Numbered from the stretch's first letter, positions 19,565 to 29,995 are shown. The stretch: DNA of 64,000 nt from Flectonema sp. DT1601 (GCA_964019425.1 OZ025792.1:372001-436000); one strand, 5' to 3'. The notes: generated by a model from the letters alone, not told the origin. Numbers and translations: made by a program.

Positions 19565-21670
19565 TTAAGGGAATCCACAATCAGTGAGTAACATCTCAAT
19601 TGGTGTGATTTCAGGATCTCGCAACGCTTCTCCAAATATCAGTTCAGCATCCCTCTGACTGTTGAGCCACGATTTTGAATTTGTTCGAAATGCGCTTTCA
19701 GCTACATAAAATTCCCCTTCATCAACATCCCACTGGACTCTAACTATCTCCATACAGCCAACAGCAGACTCTGAAATGACTTTCGTAAGGGAATCATTTA
19801 TGTCTGGACTGCATAAGGCAAGACGTAGAAGACAAAGAGACGCTTCTAACAATACATGTTTAGGTAATATTAACTGATTGCTGTCACATGTTTCTTCAGT
19901 CATACGACCGAATAGCTGTGCCGTGTCTATAAGAAGCTCGAATCCTTGTTTAGTCGCGAATAGCATTGCGATATTTTCATTTACAATGAAACAGCGAACC
20001 CAAACAAGGACTTGGTGAATTGTTACAATAGATTTTGTTAATAAATTTTCGTCTATTAGTTGTCTTGTCATTCGGTCAGCTCCTTTCCATACAATCTCCT
20101 TTGCGGATTCCTCATCTGCCGCACAAATTATACCAAGTAAGGCACACAACAATCCTTGTAATTTTTTTACTTCTGAAAAAATACTTATCGATGCGGTAAT
20201 AACTTCCATGAAACTTTTAGCATGACCTCTATCGCTCTTATTGATTGCTTCTACTAAGATTATTCTATTCTCAGAAGAGGAACATAACTGTAGTAAAGCA
20301 GCAGAGCAGTGCATGAGTGCGTTGGAATCGCTGTATAGGTTGATAATAATTTCTATGAATTTATCAACAAATCCAAGAGATAAACAGACAGAAACAGCTT
20401 TCGTATCTAATTTCCAAACTCTACATAATAACGAAGATATTCTGGTGTACACATCAGTGTTATTAACGACATCTACACCAGTTGTGTTGAGACACTTTTC
20501 TATTATTTCGAGGCTGGATTTTTTTGTTAATGTCGATATGTAGAATTTTGCATTTTCAAATAATACGGCGTTTGCTTCTCTAACGACAGCAGGGTTGTTA
20601 TAATGTTGATTAATAACAGCAAGTACAGCAGATGGACGTACAACCAACGAACTACAAAATGTTATTCGATGCGCCAACGCAAGAGCCGCTGCTATAGTTG
20701 GAAGGCTGCTACATGTGGTAGCAATTTCAATTGATGTCGATAAGACAGGTTGGAGATCGCTTTCAAGAATTTGACGATTTTGGAGTTGAGACCTAACCGA
20801 GCAGACACGACGAACACTCTCTTTGATACTAACTGAACTCCCTAAGTTAAAACAATCATTACAGAAAGATGATTTAATTAAACCATCACATAGCAATCTC
20901 ATGCTGTCGTAGCATACTTTCATCGATGGATGTTCGTAGTGTAATTGAAGAAGTGTTGATAGTGATTTTGAAAATTGCTCAATCCCAAGTGATAACGTAG
21001 GAACGCTAGCTACCATGTGAATAATACCAAGTAGGGTTGACAATTCATCAACGCTTGATAAGTAGTTATCACAAGTAGAAAATATAACTTGCAAACCTTC
21101 GTCTCTCAATTGCCAACACGTTTCCGGATCCAAAATCAAATAATTCGATAAAAACATTGATGCTTCTCCCACTAAAATTCTTTCATCCACATGTTCTACT
21201 AAACTACTTATGATGATGTTAATTATTTTATATTCGTGCATTAGTAAAGAAATTAGTGGGATCTTCAGATCACTCTCAATACTATTTTTTACAATAAAAC
21301 TGAGTACGGTATAGCACTTCGACTGAATCGTTGGATTGTCCCTATGAATGAGTAACGCTTGGCAAACAGAATTTATATTTTGAGTTGAGCAATCGCGTAA
21401 AAACAAATCCATAGTTACTTCACTACAATTGGATACCACGCTTAGAGCAGCGGATACGACCGTACTGTTGTGTGGTACTCTTGATAGCATTTGTAAACAC
21501 CACATCAACTCCTCAATCGTTTGTTGTTTTCTTTCTAATTTAAGAAGCCTCAGTTTCACTACCTTCTCAGAAGTAGAAGTCATTAATAAATTATTTCGAA
21601 AACAAGTTTTCAAATCTATAGCTGTTTGATAATACGTTGTCTGAATGATATTGTTATTAGGTGGAAGCAT
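19565..21670 (-). CDS. ARM/HEAT-like helical-repeat protein
   Basis: The 701-residue protein is almost wholly alpha-helical, with repeated units such as HNSTVVSAALSVVSNCSE, NPTIQSKCYTVLSFIVKNS, RILVGEASMFLSNYLI and SNALMHCSAALLQLCSSSEN, spaced 40-45 residues, typical of armadillo repeats. No catalytic motif, signal peptide or membrane span is seen. Such proteins serve as scaffolds; many axonemal and basal-body proteins of flagellates are of this type, but I cannot assign an ortholog. The ATG at 21668-21670 lies 7 nt after an AATATAG acceptor. A later methionine (MTSTSEKVV, residue 30) could be the true start. Confidence 0.75.
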   Translation of the reverse strand: MLPPNNNIIQTTYYQTAIDLKTCFRNNLLMTSTSEKVVKLRLLKLERKQQTIEELMWCLQMLSRVPHNSTVVSAALSVVSNCSEVTMDLFLRDCSTQNINSVCQALLIHRDNPTIQSKCYTVLSFIVKNSIESDLKIPLISLLMHEYKIINIIISSLVEHVDERILVGEASMFLSNYLILDPETCWQLRDEGLQVIFSTCDNYLSSVDELSTLLGIIHMVASVPTLSLGIEQFSKSLSTLLQLHYEHPSMKVCYDSMRLLCDGLIKSSFCNDCFNLGSSVSIKESVRRVCSVRSQLQNRQILESDLQPVLSTSIEIATTCSSLPTIAAALALAHRITFCSSLVVRPSAVLAVINQHYNNPAVVREANAVLFENAKFYISTLTKKSSLEIIEKCLNTTGVDVVNNTDVYTRISSLLCRVWKLDTKAVSVCLSLGFVDKFIEIIINLYSDSNALMHCSAALLQLCSSSENRIILVEAINKSDRGHAKSFMEVITASISIFSEVKKLQGLLCALLGIICAADEESAKEIVWKGADRMTRQLIDENLLTKSIVTIHQVLVWVRCFIVNENIAMLFATKQGFELLIDTAQLFGRMTEETCDSNQLILPKHVLLEASLCLLRLALCSPDINDSLTKVISESAVGCMEIVRVQWDVDEGEFYVAESAFRTNSKSWLNSQRDAELIFGEALRDPEITPIEMLLTDCGFP

Positions 21671-22053
21671 CCTTCTTCTATATTTTAAAAAGGGGTAAAA
21701 AAAAAAAAAAAACCTGTTAAAAGGAAGAGTTTTTTCTCAGTGAATAATCACAAAGCATAGACTACGATGTATGGATAAAAATCAACAACAATAAACAGGA
21801 TACAGAACAGCGGCATCGTATTCGCCACGTACGGTTAAGTTACTTAAATAAGTTTTTTTTTTTTTTTCCTGAGAAAAGGAAAACCTTCCCTCAGAAAAAC
21901 CAAGATTACAGACAAGACAACATTAGCAAACAAATCACATTAACAGGACTTGAAAAGTCTGTAAAGATAATTAGAGCCAAGAAAAGAACCTTCCAATGGA
22001 CGTCCTTTCAAGTATAAAGATGAAGCATTCCCGATTACAAGTACGGAGAGAAG
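21671..22053. other. intergenic, no gene seen
   Basis: It holds a poly(A) run at ~21699-21713 and a poly(T) run at ~21853-21867. Nothing else is recognised. Confidence 0.5.
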
Positions 22054-22497
22054 CTAACTCGTTGTATTCCTCAGTTCAGAAATCTCATTCTCTAGCTCAG
22101 ATATTTTACGGTGGAGGTGAACAGACATCGGACCAGATTTATATTTTGAATCTAATTGTTCTCTGAGGGATTCATTTTCTTTCGCAAGCCGTTCATTCTC
22201 TGATGCCGAATCTTTTAAAGTCTTCGATGATTCTTCTTTCAGAAGACGAACTTCACATTCGTGTAATACCATAAGAGATTCGTGTTTTGTCGAGAGTTTT
22301 TGATTTACGATTTCTAACACTTCACACCTATCTTCTAATCGTTGGATCTCTTCAGACACCGTGAGTATTCTATTTGGTGGCCTTGGTGAAATCATAACTA
22401 GACCACTTTCATCTGGTGGTTCCGGAGAGTATTGCGGTGCAGGTGACATCGTCTTATCGGATGCTGAGACTAGACGGCTACGGATAGGCGTCGCCAT
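22054..22497 (-). CDS. small coiled-coil protein
   Basis: The 147-residue protein has a disordered, proline/serine-rich N-terminus (1-~45, SPAPQYSPEPPDE) and a continuous coiled coil from ~47 to the end (EEIQRLEDRCEVLEIVNQKL; ENERLAKENESLREQLDSKY; KISELENEISEL). I do not recognise it. Small coiled-coil proteins of this form are common in euglenozoan cytoskeletons. The ATG lies about 15 nt after an AAAAATTAG acceptor. Confidence 0.72.
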   Translation of the reverse strand: MATPIRSRLVSASDKTMSPAPQYSPEPPDESGLVMISPRPPNRILTVSEEIQRLEDRCEVLEIVNQKLSTKHESLMVLHECEVRLLKEESSKTLKDSASENERLAKENESLREQLDSKYKSGPMSVHLHRKISELENEISELRNTTS

Positions 22498-22754
22498 CTT
22501 TTCTCGCTATACTAATTTTTTTGATTTAAAAAATAATTAAAATGTTTTCTTTATCGCTATCAATTAATCTATAATCTACCACATCACACATATAATTTAC
22601 CTGTAGCAACTATTGACGGGGTTATCACTGTAGGATGGTGAACGGTAAAGAATCATAAGGAAACACTTTTTTTTTTTTAAAAGGCCGTGCTAAAAAGAAG
22701 ACGTCCCTAAAAATATTATTTTAACGAATTGATAGAATCCAATGACATGACGAT

Positions 22755-23981
22755 CTATACACCTCGAACAGTTGGTGACACATGTTGTACCCACCAAGGT
22801 TCTTCAGTACCTCCTCTACCTGATTCAAACGTCTCGACACGTACTGGATATTTAAGGTACACTCGTCGTTGCATGTATTTAGAAAGACCGTGGATCCAAC
22901 GAATCCGTTTATCAGACTTGTTGCTTAAGTCGTATGTCATGAACCTCTCTCTCCAACCTTCAAATGATCCAGTTGGGGCTTTACCGTTGTAGTATCTGTT
23001 GTGTTTTGTTATGAGTGAAAGAATGTAAGAATGAAATAAAAAAAATAAAAAAAAATCATACTTATCACAGATGTGGCTGTACATTTCCTGTTCATAAGCA
23101 GATGGATCAGTTACTTTAAGGTTGTCAAGATGGATTTCTCGAGAACGTCTCGCGGCTTCCTCACCTCGGATTGGATTGGATGCATCCATTGGACGAGAAG
23201 TAGCGTAAGTATCGAATGGCTTCATGTCTTCCCATTTAACATCCTTGATAACATGGTACGTTGCTAATAATGTAACTGAACAAGATTTAAAGTCACTGTC
23301 AGTACTGTCTACTTCAGCCATTTTCCAAAGACCATCTCGAATATCCTTTATGTAGACTTGCATTCCAGGTTCCCATAACTTTCCAAGACGCCTGCTAACA
23401 GCAAAACGTGTTTCACCAGTTTCTTCACAACCATAAAGTGTGTCAGTATCTATATAACTGTCTGCGCCAACTACTTTGTATCTTGAAGCGTGATCAGCAT
23501 TTACAAAAGCCCCGAGATCAATCATACCTTGATGGTTGTCTTGTACGATGTCCCATAGTTTTTGATCTTGCATTATCCTCCAATATTTTGGAAAATCATT
23601 AAATTTCATATTTTGCAACTTATTCGATAACCTCGTCAATCTAGTCAAGTGACCCCTCTTGATTAAAATATCTTCTGATTTCACCAAATGATTTTCATAC
23701 ATCATCATTCTCCCAACAAGTCCACGTATTTCTATTAATGAAGAACTTCTGTCTCCCGGATGCAAACGGTATTTCCTAAAGTACGGTCTGTTCGCTAATT
23801 TTCTTGTCCAATCAGGGTGATCAACTTTTCTACCCAAAATCTTTTCACGAAAGATTGGAGGGAAAGATTCTAATGTCTCAACAGGGATACTGTACACATT
23901 ATCGACATCGTGGCTTGATGGATATTTTGTAAGCCAAATTGGAAATGAAAAGTGCCTCGCCTTCTCTATTGTCTTGGCCAT
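22755..23981 (-). CDS. MRPS15: mitochondrial ribosomal protein uS15m (two exons)
   Basis: Exon 1 is 23981-23062 and exon 2 22995-22755; the spliced product is 386 residues. Residues ~80-145 fit the bacterial S15 core: SSLIEIRGLVGRMMMYENHL corresponds to the SPEVQxALLTxRIxxLTEHL helix, followed by HLTRLTRLSNKLQNMKFNDF with PKYWRIM, like the GLxxLVxKRRRLLxYLKxxD-x-x-RY part. Long N- and C-terminal extensions are typical of euglenozoan mitoribosomal proteins (trypanosome uS15m is of similar size). The basic N-terminus (MAKTIEKARHFSF) could be a mitochondrial presequence. The gene follows a TCTTTTACAG acceptor 16 nt before the ATG. The identity rests on one domain; the extensions are unassigned. 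Confidence 0.72.
   Translation of the reverse strand: MAKTIEKARHFSFPIWLTKYPSSHDVDNVYSIPVETLESFPPIFREKILGRKVDHPDWTRKLANRPYFRKYRLHPGDRSSSLIEIRGLVGRMMMYENHLVKSEDILIKRGHLTRLTRLSNKLQNMKFNDFPKYWRIMQDQKLWDIVQDNHQGMIDLGAFVNADHASRYKVVGADSYIDTDTLYGCEETGETRFAVSRRLGKLWEPGMQVYIKDIRDGLWKMAEVDSTDSDFKSCSVTLLATYHVIKDVKWEDMKPFDTYATSRPMDASNPIRGEEAARRSREIHLDNLKVTDPSAYEQEMYSHICDKYDFFLFFLFHSYILSLITKHNRYYNGKAPTGSFEGWRERFMTYDLSNKSDKRIRWIHGLSKYMQRRVYLKYPVRVETFESGRGGTEEPWWVQHVSPTVRGV
22996..23061 (-). other. cis-spliced intron of uS15m, length a multiple of three (66 nt)
   Basis: The donor is GTATGA within a CDK codon context and the acceptor AACACAACAG. The intron is very T-rich, has a CTCATAAC branch-like motif, contains no in-frame stop and would code for 22 mainly hydrophobic residues if kept. 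Splicing restores ...HICDK/YYNGKAP. Confidence 0.78.
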
Positions 23982-23997
23982 CTTAGGAAGGACTGAC

Positions 23998-24010
23998 CTG
24001 TAAAAGATGA
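23998..24010 (-). promoter_or_regulatory. putative spliced-leader acceptor, uS15m
   Basis: ATCATCTTTTACAG ends 16 nt before the uS15m ATG. Confidence 0.6.
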
Positions 24011-24232
24011 TTTGATTACAAGCATACTAAAAATTCATAATTTTTTCAATGCACTTCAATCATATTTTCAAAGCTCTCCATTTTTTTTTTTTTTTTTTGA
24101 ATTTTAAAAAAATAAAAGTTAAATTACATCTCACGCCAAAAAAAAAAAGAAAATTACAAAAAAAATAATGTTTTTTAAAAAAAAAATAGGAAAAATCCTA
24201 TTTTGTCAAGTTAGGTGGAGGTGACTTGTAAT

Positions 24233-25660
24233 CTATAGTTTCATAAAAAGTTTACTCAGCAGAGCTCCAATTGATACAACACCACCAACGATAGCCATAA
24301 CAGATGTTAGGAAGTCATACCAAGGCCTACCATGTTCCTGAGTCACACGAACTTGAACAGGCGCAATATCAAAAGAAAATTTTGCTGACGGAGGATCATG
24401 TCTTCCAACGGATGCAATGCGACTTTGAGCTGAATACTGGTGAGAGAATACAGGAGGAAGAGCTGTATTTACAGCATACAGACCTGACGCTACGATCTGA
24501 AATCTCGTTGACACAACTTTCATATAATGATGTGGGGCCTCATGAAACTTTTGAGTTGCGAATGTTTGTCCATCGAGGGTAGCAACATATTTAACCATAG
24601 AGTGAGGTACAGAATTCTTATTTCTTTGAGTTGCAAGCCATTCACCCTGATCTCCAAATGAAAGATGATGAACAACGTGAGAGATATTAGTCAAAGAAGG
24701 GTTGAGATGATATTCTCGACTAGGCACAGCTTCAAAATGAAGTGTTCCCGGAACTCTTGCAACAGAAAGAGCACCTTGAACACGACAACCCTCTGGGAAG
24801 TATTGATGAATCTTTGAGAACCTTCCATTTGATTTTTCACTTTCTATCTCCAGTTCCACCATTTTTAATAAAACATCCATAGAGACTGGACCTGGTGGAG
24901 GTGCTTTGTAGTCTTTTGTAGATGATAATCTTTTGTAAAGTCTAATCATTGGAAAGCGTCGAATGTCAAGTTCGGCACACTGCCTTTCAAAGTCTGCGCA
25001 GTTAATTCTAACAGCTCGAATGAGACTGCTGTCGTATTTATTATTGACAGCGTCCTCGAATGGATCCCATTGCGGACGCATTAGTTTACAGGCACCACAA
25101 GGACGGATATCAGGGTTGCGACGTGTTGCTCTAATGTAAAATAAGATTACTGTGAAATCATGTGATTCCAATAACTTATAAACATCATGACCTACGTTGT
25201 CAGAACTACTAATCCAATCGGTGTCAACTTCTAGTTGTTCTGATGTACTTAGTTTGACTTTATCAAGATCGTATTCCTCGTCTTGAGTGTAGGCTAGTCC
25301 ACGTCTTCCCTCGTGGTCAATGGATGTTTTTTTTATTGATTTGCCTATCTCTAATCGATCAGAACCAAACGAATCACGAATACCAATTTGAAGATGTTTA
25401 CATTCCAAATCAAAGAACTCTATATCAATATTAACAGTTAAGAACTCTCCTCCAGACTGATCCATTAAGATTTCAGTATGCTCAGTAGTTGATATCATGG
25501 TAATGAATTCGAAGTACATCAAACACAGAGCAACAACTGATCCTATAATGGTCACAATGCCTCCTCCAAGTGTAGGTTGGCTTAACTCAATCGGAACCGT
25601 TCTGAACGCATCGATGTCTTTAAGTTTAGGAGCTCTGTGAGTAGCCGATCTCCGAATCAT
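24233..25660 (-). CDS. Erv41/46-type ER protein fused to a thioredoxin domain
   Basis: The start is the ATG at 25658-25660 (MIRRSATHRAPKLKDIDAFR); the open frame upstream is a homopolymer translation. The 475-residue product begins with the Erv41/46 N-terminal motif (KLKDIDAFRTVP...TLGGGIVTIIG) and a first membrane span (~36-57). A luminal strand segment follows (VNIDIEFFDLECKHL), then a thioredoxin-like domain around ~150-260 with a CGAC active site in RPCGACKLMRPQWD. The C-terminal Erv domain starts at EGCRVQGALSVARVPGTLHF and ends in a second span (WYDFLTSVMAIVGGVV...). Fused proteins like this are known as PDIL5-3/5-4 in plants and in protists. Erv41/46 cycles between ER and Golgi; the thioredoxin part may act on disulphides of the cargo. 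The acceptor is TTTACATTTATCAG. Confidence 0.87.
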   Translation of the reverse strand: MIRRSATHRAPKLKDIDAFRTVPIELSQPTLGGGIVTIIGSVVALCLMYFEFITMISTTEHTEILMDQSGGEFLTVNIDIEFFDLECKHLQIGIRDSFGSDRLEIGKSIKKTSIDHEGRRGLAYTQDEEYDLDKVKLSTSEQLEVDTDWISSSDNVGHDVYKLLESHDFTVILFYIRATRRNPDIRPCGACKLMRPQWDPFEDAVNNKYDSSLIRAVRINCADFERQCAELDIRRFPMIRLYKRLSSTKDYKAPPPGPVSMDVLLKMVELEIESEKSNGRFSKIHQYFPEGCRVQGALSVARVPGTLHFEAVPSREYHLNPSLTNISHVVHHLSFGDQGEWLATQRNKNSVPHSMVKYVATLDGQTFATQKFHEAPHHYMKVVSTRFQIVASGLYAVNTALPPVFSHQYSAQSRIASVGRHDPPSAKFSFDIAPVQVRVTQEHGRPWYDFLTSVMAIVGGVVSIGALLSKLFMKL

Positions 25661-26399
25661 TTTTTTATAATTAACTCTCTCAAGGCTAACACTCCCCTCC
25701 TCTGATAAATGTAAAAAAAAAAAAAAAAATTTTTCATAAAACTCTACATTCAACTTAAAAAAAAAAAAAAAAAAGAACACAATTCCCTCTGAAAAGAGGG
25801 ACTTTTGCAATAAAAAACCTAAATAAATTAGAGAGAGAAAAAAAAAAAAAGGAAAGTGAATCATAAATATAACGACCACTTGAGAGGAGAGAAAAAACCG
25901 TTATCAAAAAAGAATTCGTTATTCGAATTTGATATTTTTCACAAATTGCGGAGAATAATAATATTGTGCTCCCCGACATAAATAACTGAATGTCCGGGTG
26001 TCCAGTAAGTTATTGAATATAAGTTATAAAAATAAAAATAAAATAAAAAAGACGATTTGTTGATGCGTTCGAGCAACCTCAAACTTTTTGTGTAAATAAA
26101 ACCTTATAGGAGACAGTTATTCTTGTGAGAAAAAAAAAAAAGATGACAAGATGCCTCCTCTCTAATAAGGTAGTAATGCATCATCCCAGAATGGCAGTGC
26201 AATCTGTTTTGTTATTTCTATTAAGCTTTTAAAATAGATCCCTAAAAAGAACGCTCCAAATCTCAATCACATACCACATCCGGTGTTTTGTAGTTAGAAA
26301 TTGGGCCGTTTGGTATTCCGAGAAATTCGTTTAAGTAGCTGAGTTCCTATTTTATTTTTGTGTTATTTCTTGTTGAATATCGTCATCGACCGTATCTAG
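25661..26399. other. intergenic, no gene seen
   Basis: It holds the Erv-PDI leader with two A runs (25713-25729, 25757-25774; T tracts in the sense strand) and the EF-hand gene's 3' flank. No other structure is recognised. Confidence 0.5.
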
Positions 26400-28409
26400 T
26401 TAGGTACAAACCTTGTAGTGTGAAACGTCAGCTTCGTTCAAAGTAGGCATCTCGCTTTCTGCCGTTGCCACTGAAAAGATTCTACCACCAGATGGGTTCT
26501 GTGTGTTGGTCTCATTGTTTGGAATTGAATTTGATTCGGTGCGACTATCAGCGGCTTCTAGTTTCTTAACAAATTGCTGCCAGCTTTCGGATTTCGGTTT
26601 TCGCTTGCGGGCGAAGAGGTTGCTTGCTCGGAAGGGTGACTGAGGCAGCTCACTTCTACAAGATAATGGTCGCCTTACTGATAGTCCTCTTACTGCTGAC
26701 ATCCCAGAACCAGAGTTTTGAGATCCTGGAGGACGTGGTGGTATAGCAGCACCAGTAGTAACTCCAGAAGTTGAATTCGAATGTGAAACTACCGCGTTAT
26801 TCGCACTTAGCGGGGCAGGAGGCCATTCCCAATTACGTTCCACACAAGCCAACTCACACACTGCTCGAGACCACTCCGAAACCGCTGATAAAAACCACGA
26901 ATGCGACAAGACATGTGAAGGACTACTGTGATCCCACAATGCTGTCGTACACCTACACACTCTAACATAAGAAACAGATGAAATATTAAAGTCCTGAACT
27001 GTATTAAGAATACCAACCATATTACCTCTTAAAGCATCAATAACAACAGGCCAGTACTCAATTCGACCATCAATTGAAAGAGGTTGGATGTCGAGGAGTG
27101 CAGAGAAAGCTGCAGCTAGAGACTCATAAAGGATTCTAGTTGCTGGAGGTGGGACCTTCTGCTCAAGAAGCATAGAAATATCATCGAAGCTGACTGAGTC
27201 AAATGCGTGTCTGACTGTACTTCGAAGTCGAAGGACTTTAAACTTCATCATATCAGCGGTGGCTGCCTCTCGAACTGACTCGTTTAGAGAAGATTTGCGA
27301 GTTGCAAATTCATACATTCGCTCATTTCTTTTTGACTGTTGCTCAGCTTCAGATCGTAAGTGTCTACAGACCGAATAACAGCTGTCTTTTGTATCGTCGT
27401 CTCCTCGAAGTTGTCTTTTCAACATTCTAAGAATCTCACTAATAGAGACGTCTGTTGTTTCTCCATGTAATATAGTCATCACATTCCTGAAGTCGTTTAG
27501 GGAAATGTCTTCTGTTTTAGTCTGTTCTTCAACAACAGAGTGGAGACGATTTTGATCTCCATTTGCAGTAACAGTTAGTAGTCTTCTTATTAAGTCACTC
27601 TTGTCTATGTATCCACAGTCTTTGTAGTCCCATGTTCTGAATAGTTCCCAAAGCATTTTATTTCTTTGATTGCAATACGAAACGTTATAAATAAAGTCCA
27701 ACGTTATAGTGATGTGATCAATGAAGCCGATGTACTCTTCGTCGGGTATTGGTTCGCAGAGCTCTAGTAATACTACTCTGGCTTCATCACGGCTGATCCC
27801 TGAATGCGAAATCCTTGATGAAGACAGCTTAACATTATCAATTATAATCTCATAAGTTTGTGGTAAAAAAGTTCTAATCCCGGAATCGAACTGGGTAACT
27901 ACTTCTGGACTGACGGTATGCGTATCTCTAAGTGATGTGATATAGTTTTCAACATCTAATAAAATAGAAGGAGAGACGTTGGGAAGTGTGATGCTGAAAT
28001 GTCGAATTTTTTCACTTTTAGTTTTCTGATTACCTGACCTCTGTTGAATGCTGTACTCTTCGTCAGCAGCTATGTCATCTTCCACACATAACATATCTTC
28101 CCATTCTAATTCCGTCCCCAGAGGCCCAGTAAATTGCGAAGTTTCTTTTATTTTCTCTGATAAAAAACAACTCAGAATTTCTTTTTTCATCTCCATTGTA
28201 GTCTCCCTGTATTCAGTCTTTTTTATCAACTGTGACCTGCATGTTATCCCTCTATGAAGCATGCTCACCCAAAGCCTGCACATAGTTTTTGCATGATCTC
28301 CTTTGTAGGTTATTAACATTCTGCTGATCTCATCGATACTGATCTTTCCTCGTTTTTTGTCGACATCCCATGAGCAGAAACATTTGTTGATTAGGTTAGT
28401 CCGGTCCAT
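26400..28409 (-). CDS. EF-hand protein, 669 residues
   Basis: The start is the ATG at 28407-28409 (MDRTNLINKC); upstream, the frame lacks an ATG. Two EF-hand-like loops are seen: WDVDKKRGKISIDEISRML near the N-terminus and WDYKDCGYIDKSDLIRRLL around 260. Both are degenerate but keep the D-x-D/K...G-x-I spacing. The middle is helical, and residues ~480-570 are rich in W, C and S. The C-terminal ~100 residues are disordered and basic (FARKRKPKSES). I cannot name the protein; calcium-binding cytoskeletal proteins are one option. Two AG acceptors are possible (28443-28445 and directly before the ATG); between them lies an out-of-frame ATG. Confidence 0.72.
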   Translation of the reverse strand: MDRTNLINKCFCSWDVDKKRGKISIDEISRMLITYKGDHAKTMCRLWVSMLHRGITCRSQLIKKTEYRETTMEMKKEILSCFLSEKIKETSQFTGPLGTELEWEDMLCVEDDIAADEEYSIQQRSGNQKTKSEKIRHFSITLPNVSPSILLDVENYITSLRDTHTVSPEVVTQFDSGIRTFLPQTYEIIIDNVKLSSSRISHSGISRDEARVVLLELCEPIPDEEYIGFIDHITITLDFIYNVSYCNQRNKMLWELFRTWDYKDCGYIDKSDLIRRLLTVTANGDQNRLHSVVEEQTKTEDISLNDFRNVMTILHGETTDVSISEILRMLKRQLRGDDDTKDSCYSVCRHLRSEAEQQSKRNERMYEFATRKSSLNESVREAATADMMKFKVLRLRSTVRHAFDSVSFDDISMLLEQKVPPPATRILYESLAAAFSALLDIQPLSIDGRIEYWPVVIDALRGNMVGILNTVQDFNISSVSYVRVCRCTTALWDHSSPSHVLSHSWFLSAVSEWSRAVCELACVERNWEWPPAPLSANNAVVSHSNSTSGVTTGAAIPPRPPGSQNSGSGMSAVRGLSVRRPLSCRSELPQSPFRASNLFARKRKPKSESWQQFVKKLEAADSRTESNSIPNNETNTQNPSGGRIFSVATAESEMPTLNEADVSHYKVCT

Positions 28410-29689
28410 CTGAGAGTATGAGGAATAAACGACATGAAGGGACTGTAAAGAAAAAAAAGGGTTTAAAATATTTGAATTACAAATAATAATTAAAACCACA
28501 AAAAAAATGATACCAAATTGCTCAAAGGATAGTTAGTCGAGCTTGACAATGGACCGAGACTCGAATAGTATCTGTTGATACCAAGAAATACATACAAAAG
28601 AGTGATGAGCCATGAGACACTACCATAAAGTATAACTAAAGGGTGTTACGGCTATGCATACCACACTCTTACCATCTGAAAACTGATAAAGGTACCTACC
28701 TATTTCAGTGGAAGCACGGACAACAAAAACAAAAAAAACAAAAAAAATTTCATGTTGCACGATTTCGATGATTCGAAAAATTGCATCACTGCGTTGTTTC
28801 TGTTGTTTTTTGTTGTCTCAAAAAAAGGTAAACAGAAATACCTTTTAATTTTCTTTTTTTTAATTCTTTGTCTTTGTCCCTACCTTAATGCTAAAGGTAA
28901 GAGACGACTGAAAAGACTCACTGTTTTCGATATGCAGATATCAAAAAGAAAAATGGCTTAGTGTAAAAGCACTCCTGCTTCATTCTTTTTTATTTCTCCA
29001 TAGTCCTAGGAATTATGACGACATGCCGTCAGTTTAACGTTTGAACGAAATAACACGTGTGGGAGTAGGGGAAAGGAGAAAACTGGGTTATTAAGAAAAA
29101 AAAAAAAAAAAAAAAGACACCCTACCTAAAGCGTTGTATCAGAAAAACAAAACAAAGCAAATATGACAAAAAAAAAAAAAAAAAAAAAATAGAACTTCAG
29201 CTCGCTGCTCTCCATGAAGCAGGTTGTGAGTTCCACGATCTGCTTTAAAAAGCTGTGGTAAAATTTGGAAACACCAAGTACAAGTAAAAAAAATTTGTAG
29301 TATGTAAAATCTTACAGCTCAGATCAAAGTACTCAATAAATTATAATAATCAAAACGGATAGAGAAAGGAGCTTTTTTTTTTTCTTCTTGCGAAATGAGA
29401 CCACGTAGTTTGATTTTAAGGAAATTAATATCAAACAAAAAAAATAAAAAAGATTTTTGGTCAGTCGAAGTGATTTCGAATTTCGGATTGAGGTCATCGA
29501 GTTTTCCCAAATCATTCTTCCAGGTTGTTATGTTCTGTGATTACCTCAAAAATCCTTTTTTTTTTTTTTTTTTAAAAATAAATAACGTTTTTTTTTTTTT
29601 TTTTTTATTATTGGAATTTTTATAGCATAGTAAGTAATTGAGATTATCTTGCCCGGTAGTCTTTTCAGAGAGATGACCACTTAAAAGCA

Positions 29690-29725
<36 letters not shown>

Positions 29726-29995
29726 GGATGTGAACTGCGAATACTAAATAATCAAAAAGATCACACCGTAGTACACAAACACATCTCCACCTCATTCCAT
29801 TAATAGGGTTGAGGTATTTTTTTTTTTTTGCCACGGCACGGAAGCAAGACAAGAGAGGGGAAAAAAATGACTGATAAAGCTTTTCCCTTCAAGAAAATAA
29901 CATGAGTGGAGAGAAAAGTTTACAATAGGTGAATAGATGCTTTATTTTTTAATTTATTGTTTTTTTCAAGAAACGTTAAAATGGAGGGCGGAAAT
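28410..29995. other. intergenic, 1.6 kb, homopolymer-rich
   Basis: No gene is visible. It has A tracts at 29095-29115, 29167-29189 and a 31-base A tract (29694-29724), and T tracts near 29555-29575 and 29589-29606. The ACACGTGTGGGAG box at ~29053-29065 recurs in other gaps. Confidence 0.55.
28443..28458 (-). promoter_or_regulatory. putative spliced-leader acceptor, EF-hand gene
   Basis: CCCTTTTTTTTCTTTACAG lies 33 nt before the chosen ATG. A second AG (CTCATACTCTCAG) abuts the ATG and would bypass an upstream out-of-frame ATG. Confidence 0.6.

Noticed and set aside
22755-23981. Unspliced 408-residue uS15m
   Set aside because: It is possible because the intron is in frame, but consensus-like splice sites and the T-rich hydrophobic insert favour splicing; retention is reported as a finding instead.
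24233-25879. Longer form of the Erv-PDI protein starting at 25879
   Set aside because: The added 73 residues are F-rich translations of homopolymers upstream of the likely trans-splice acceptor, and the family motif starts at the chosen ATG.
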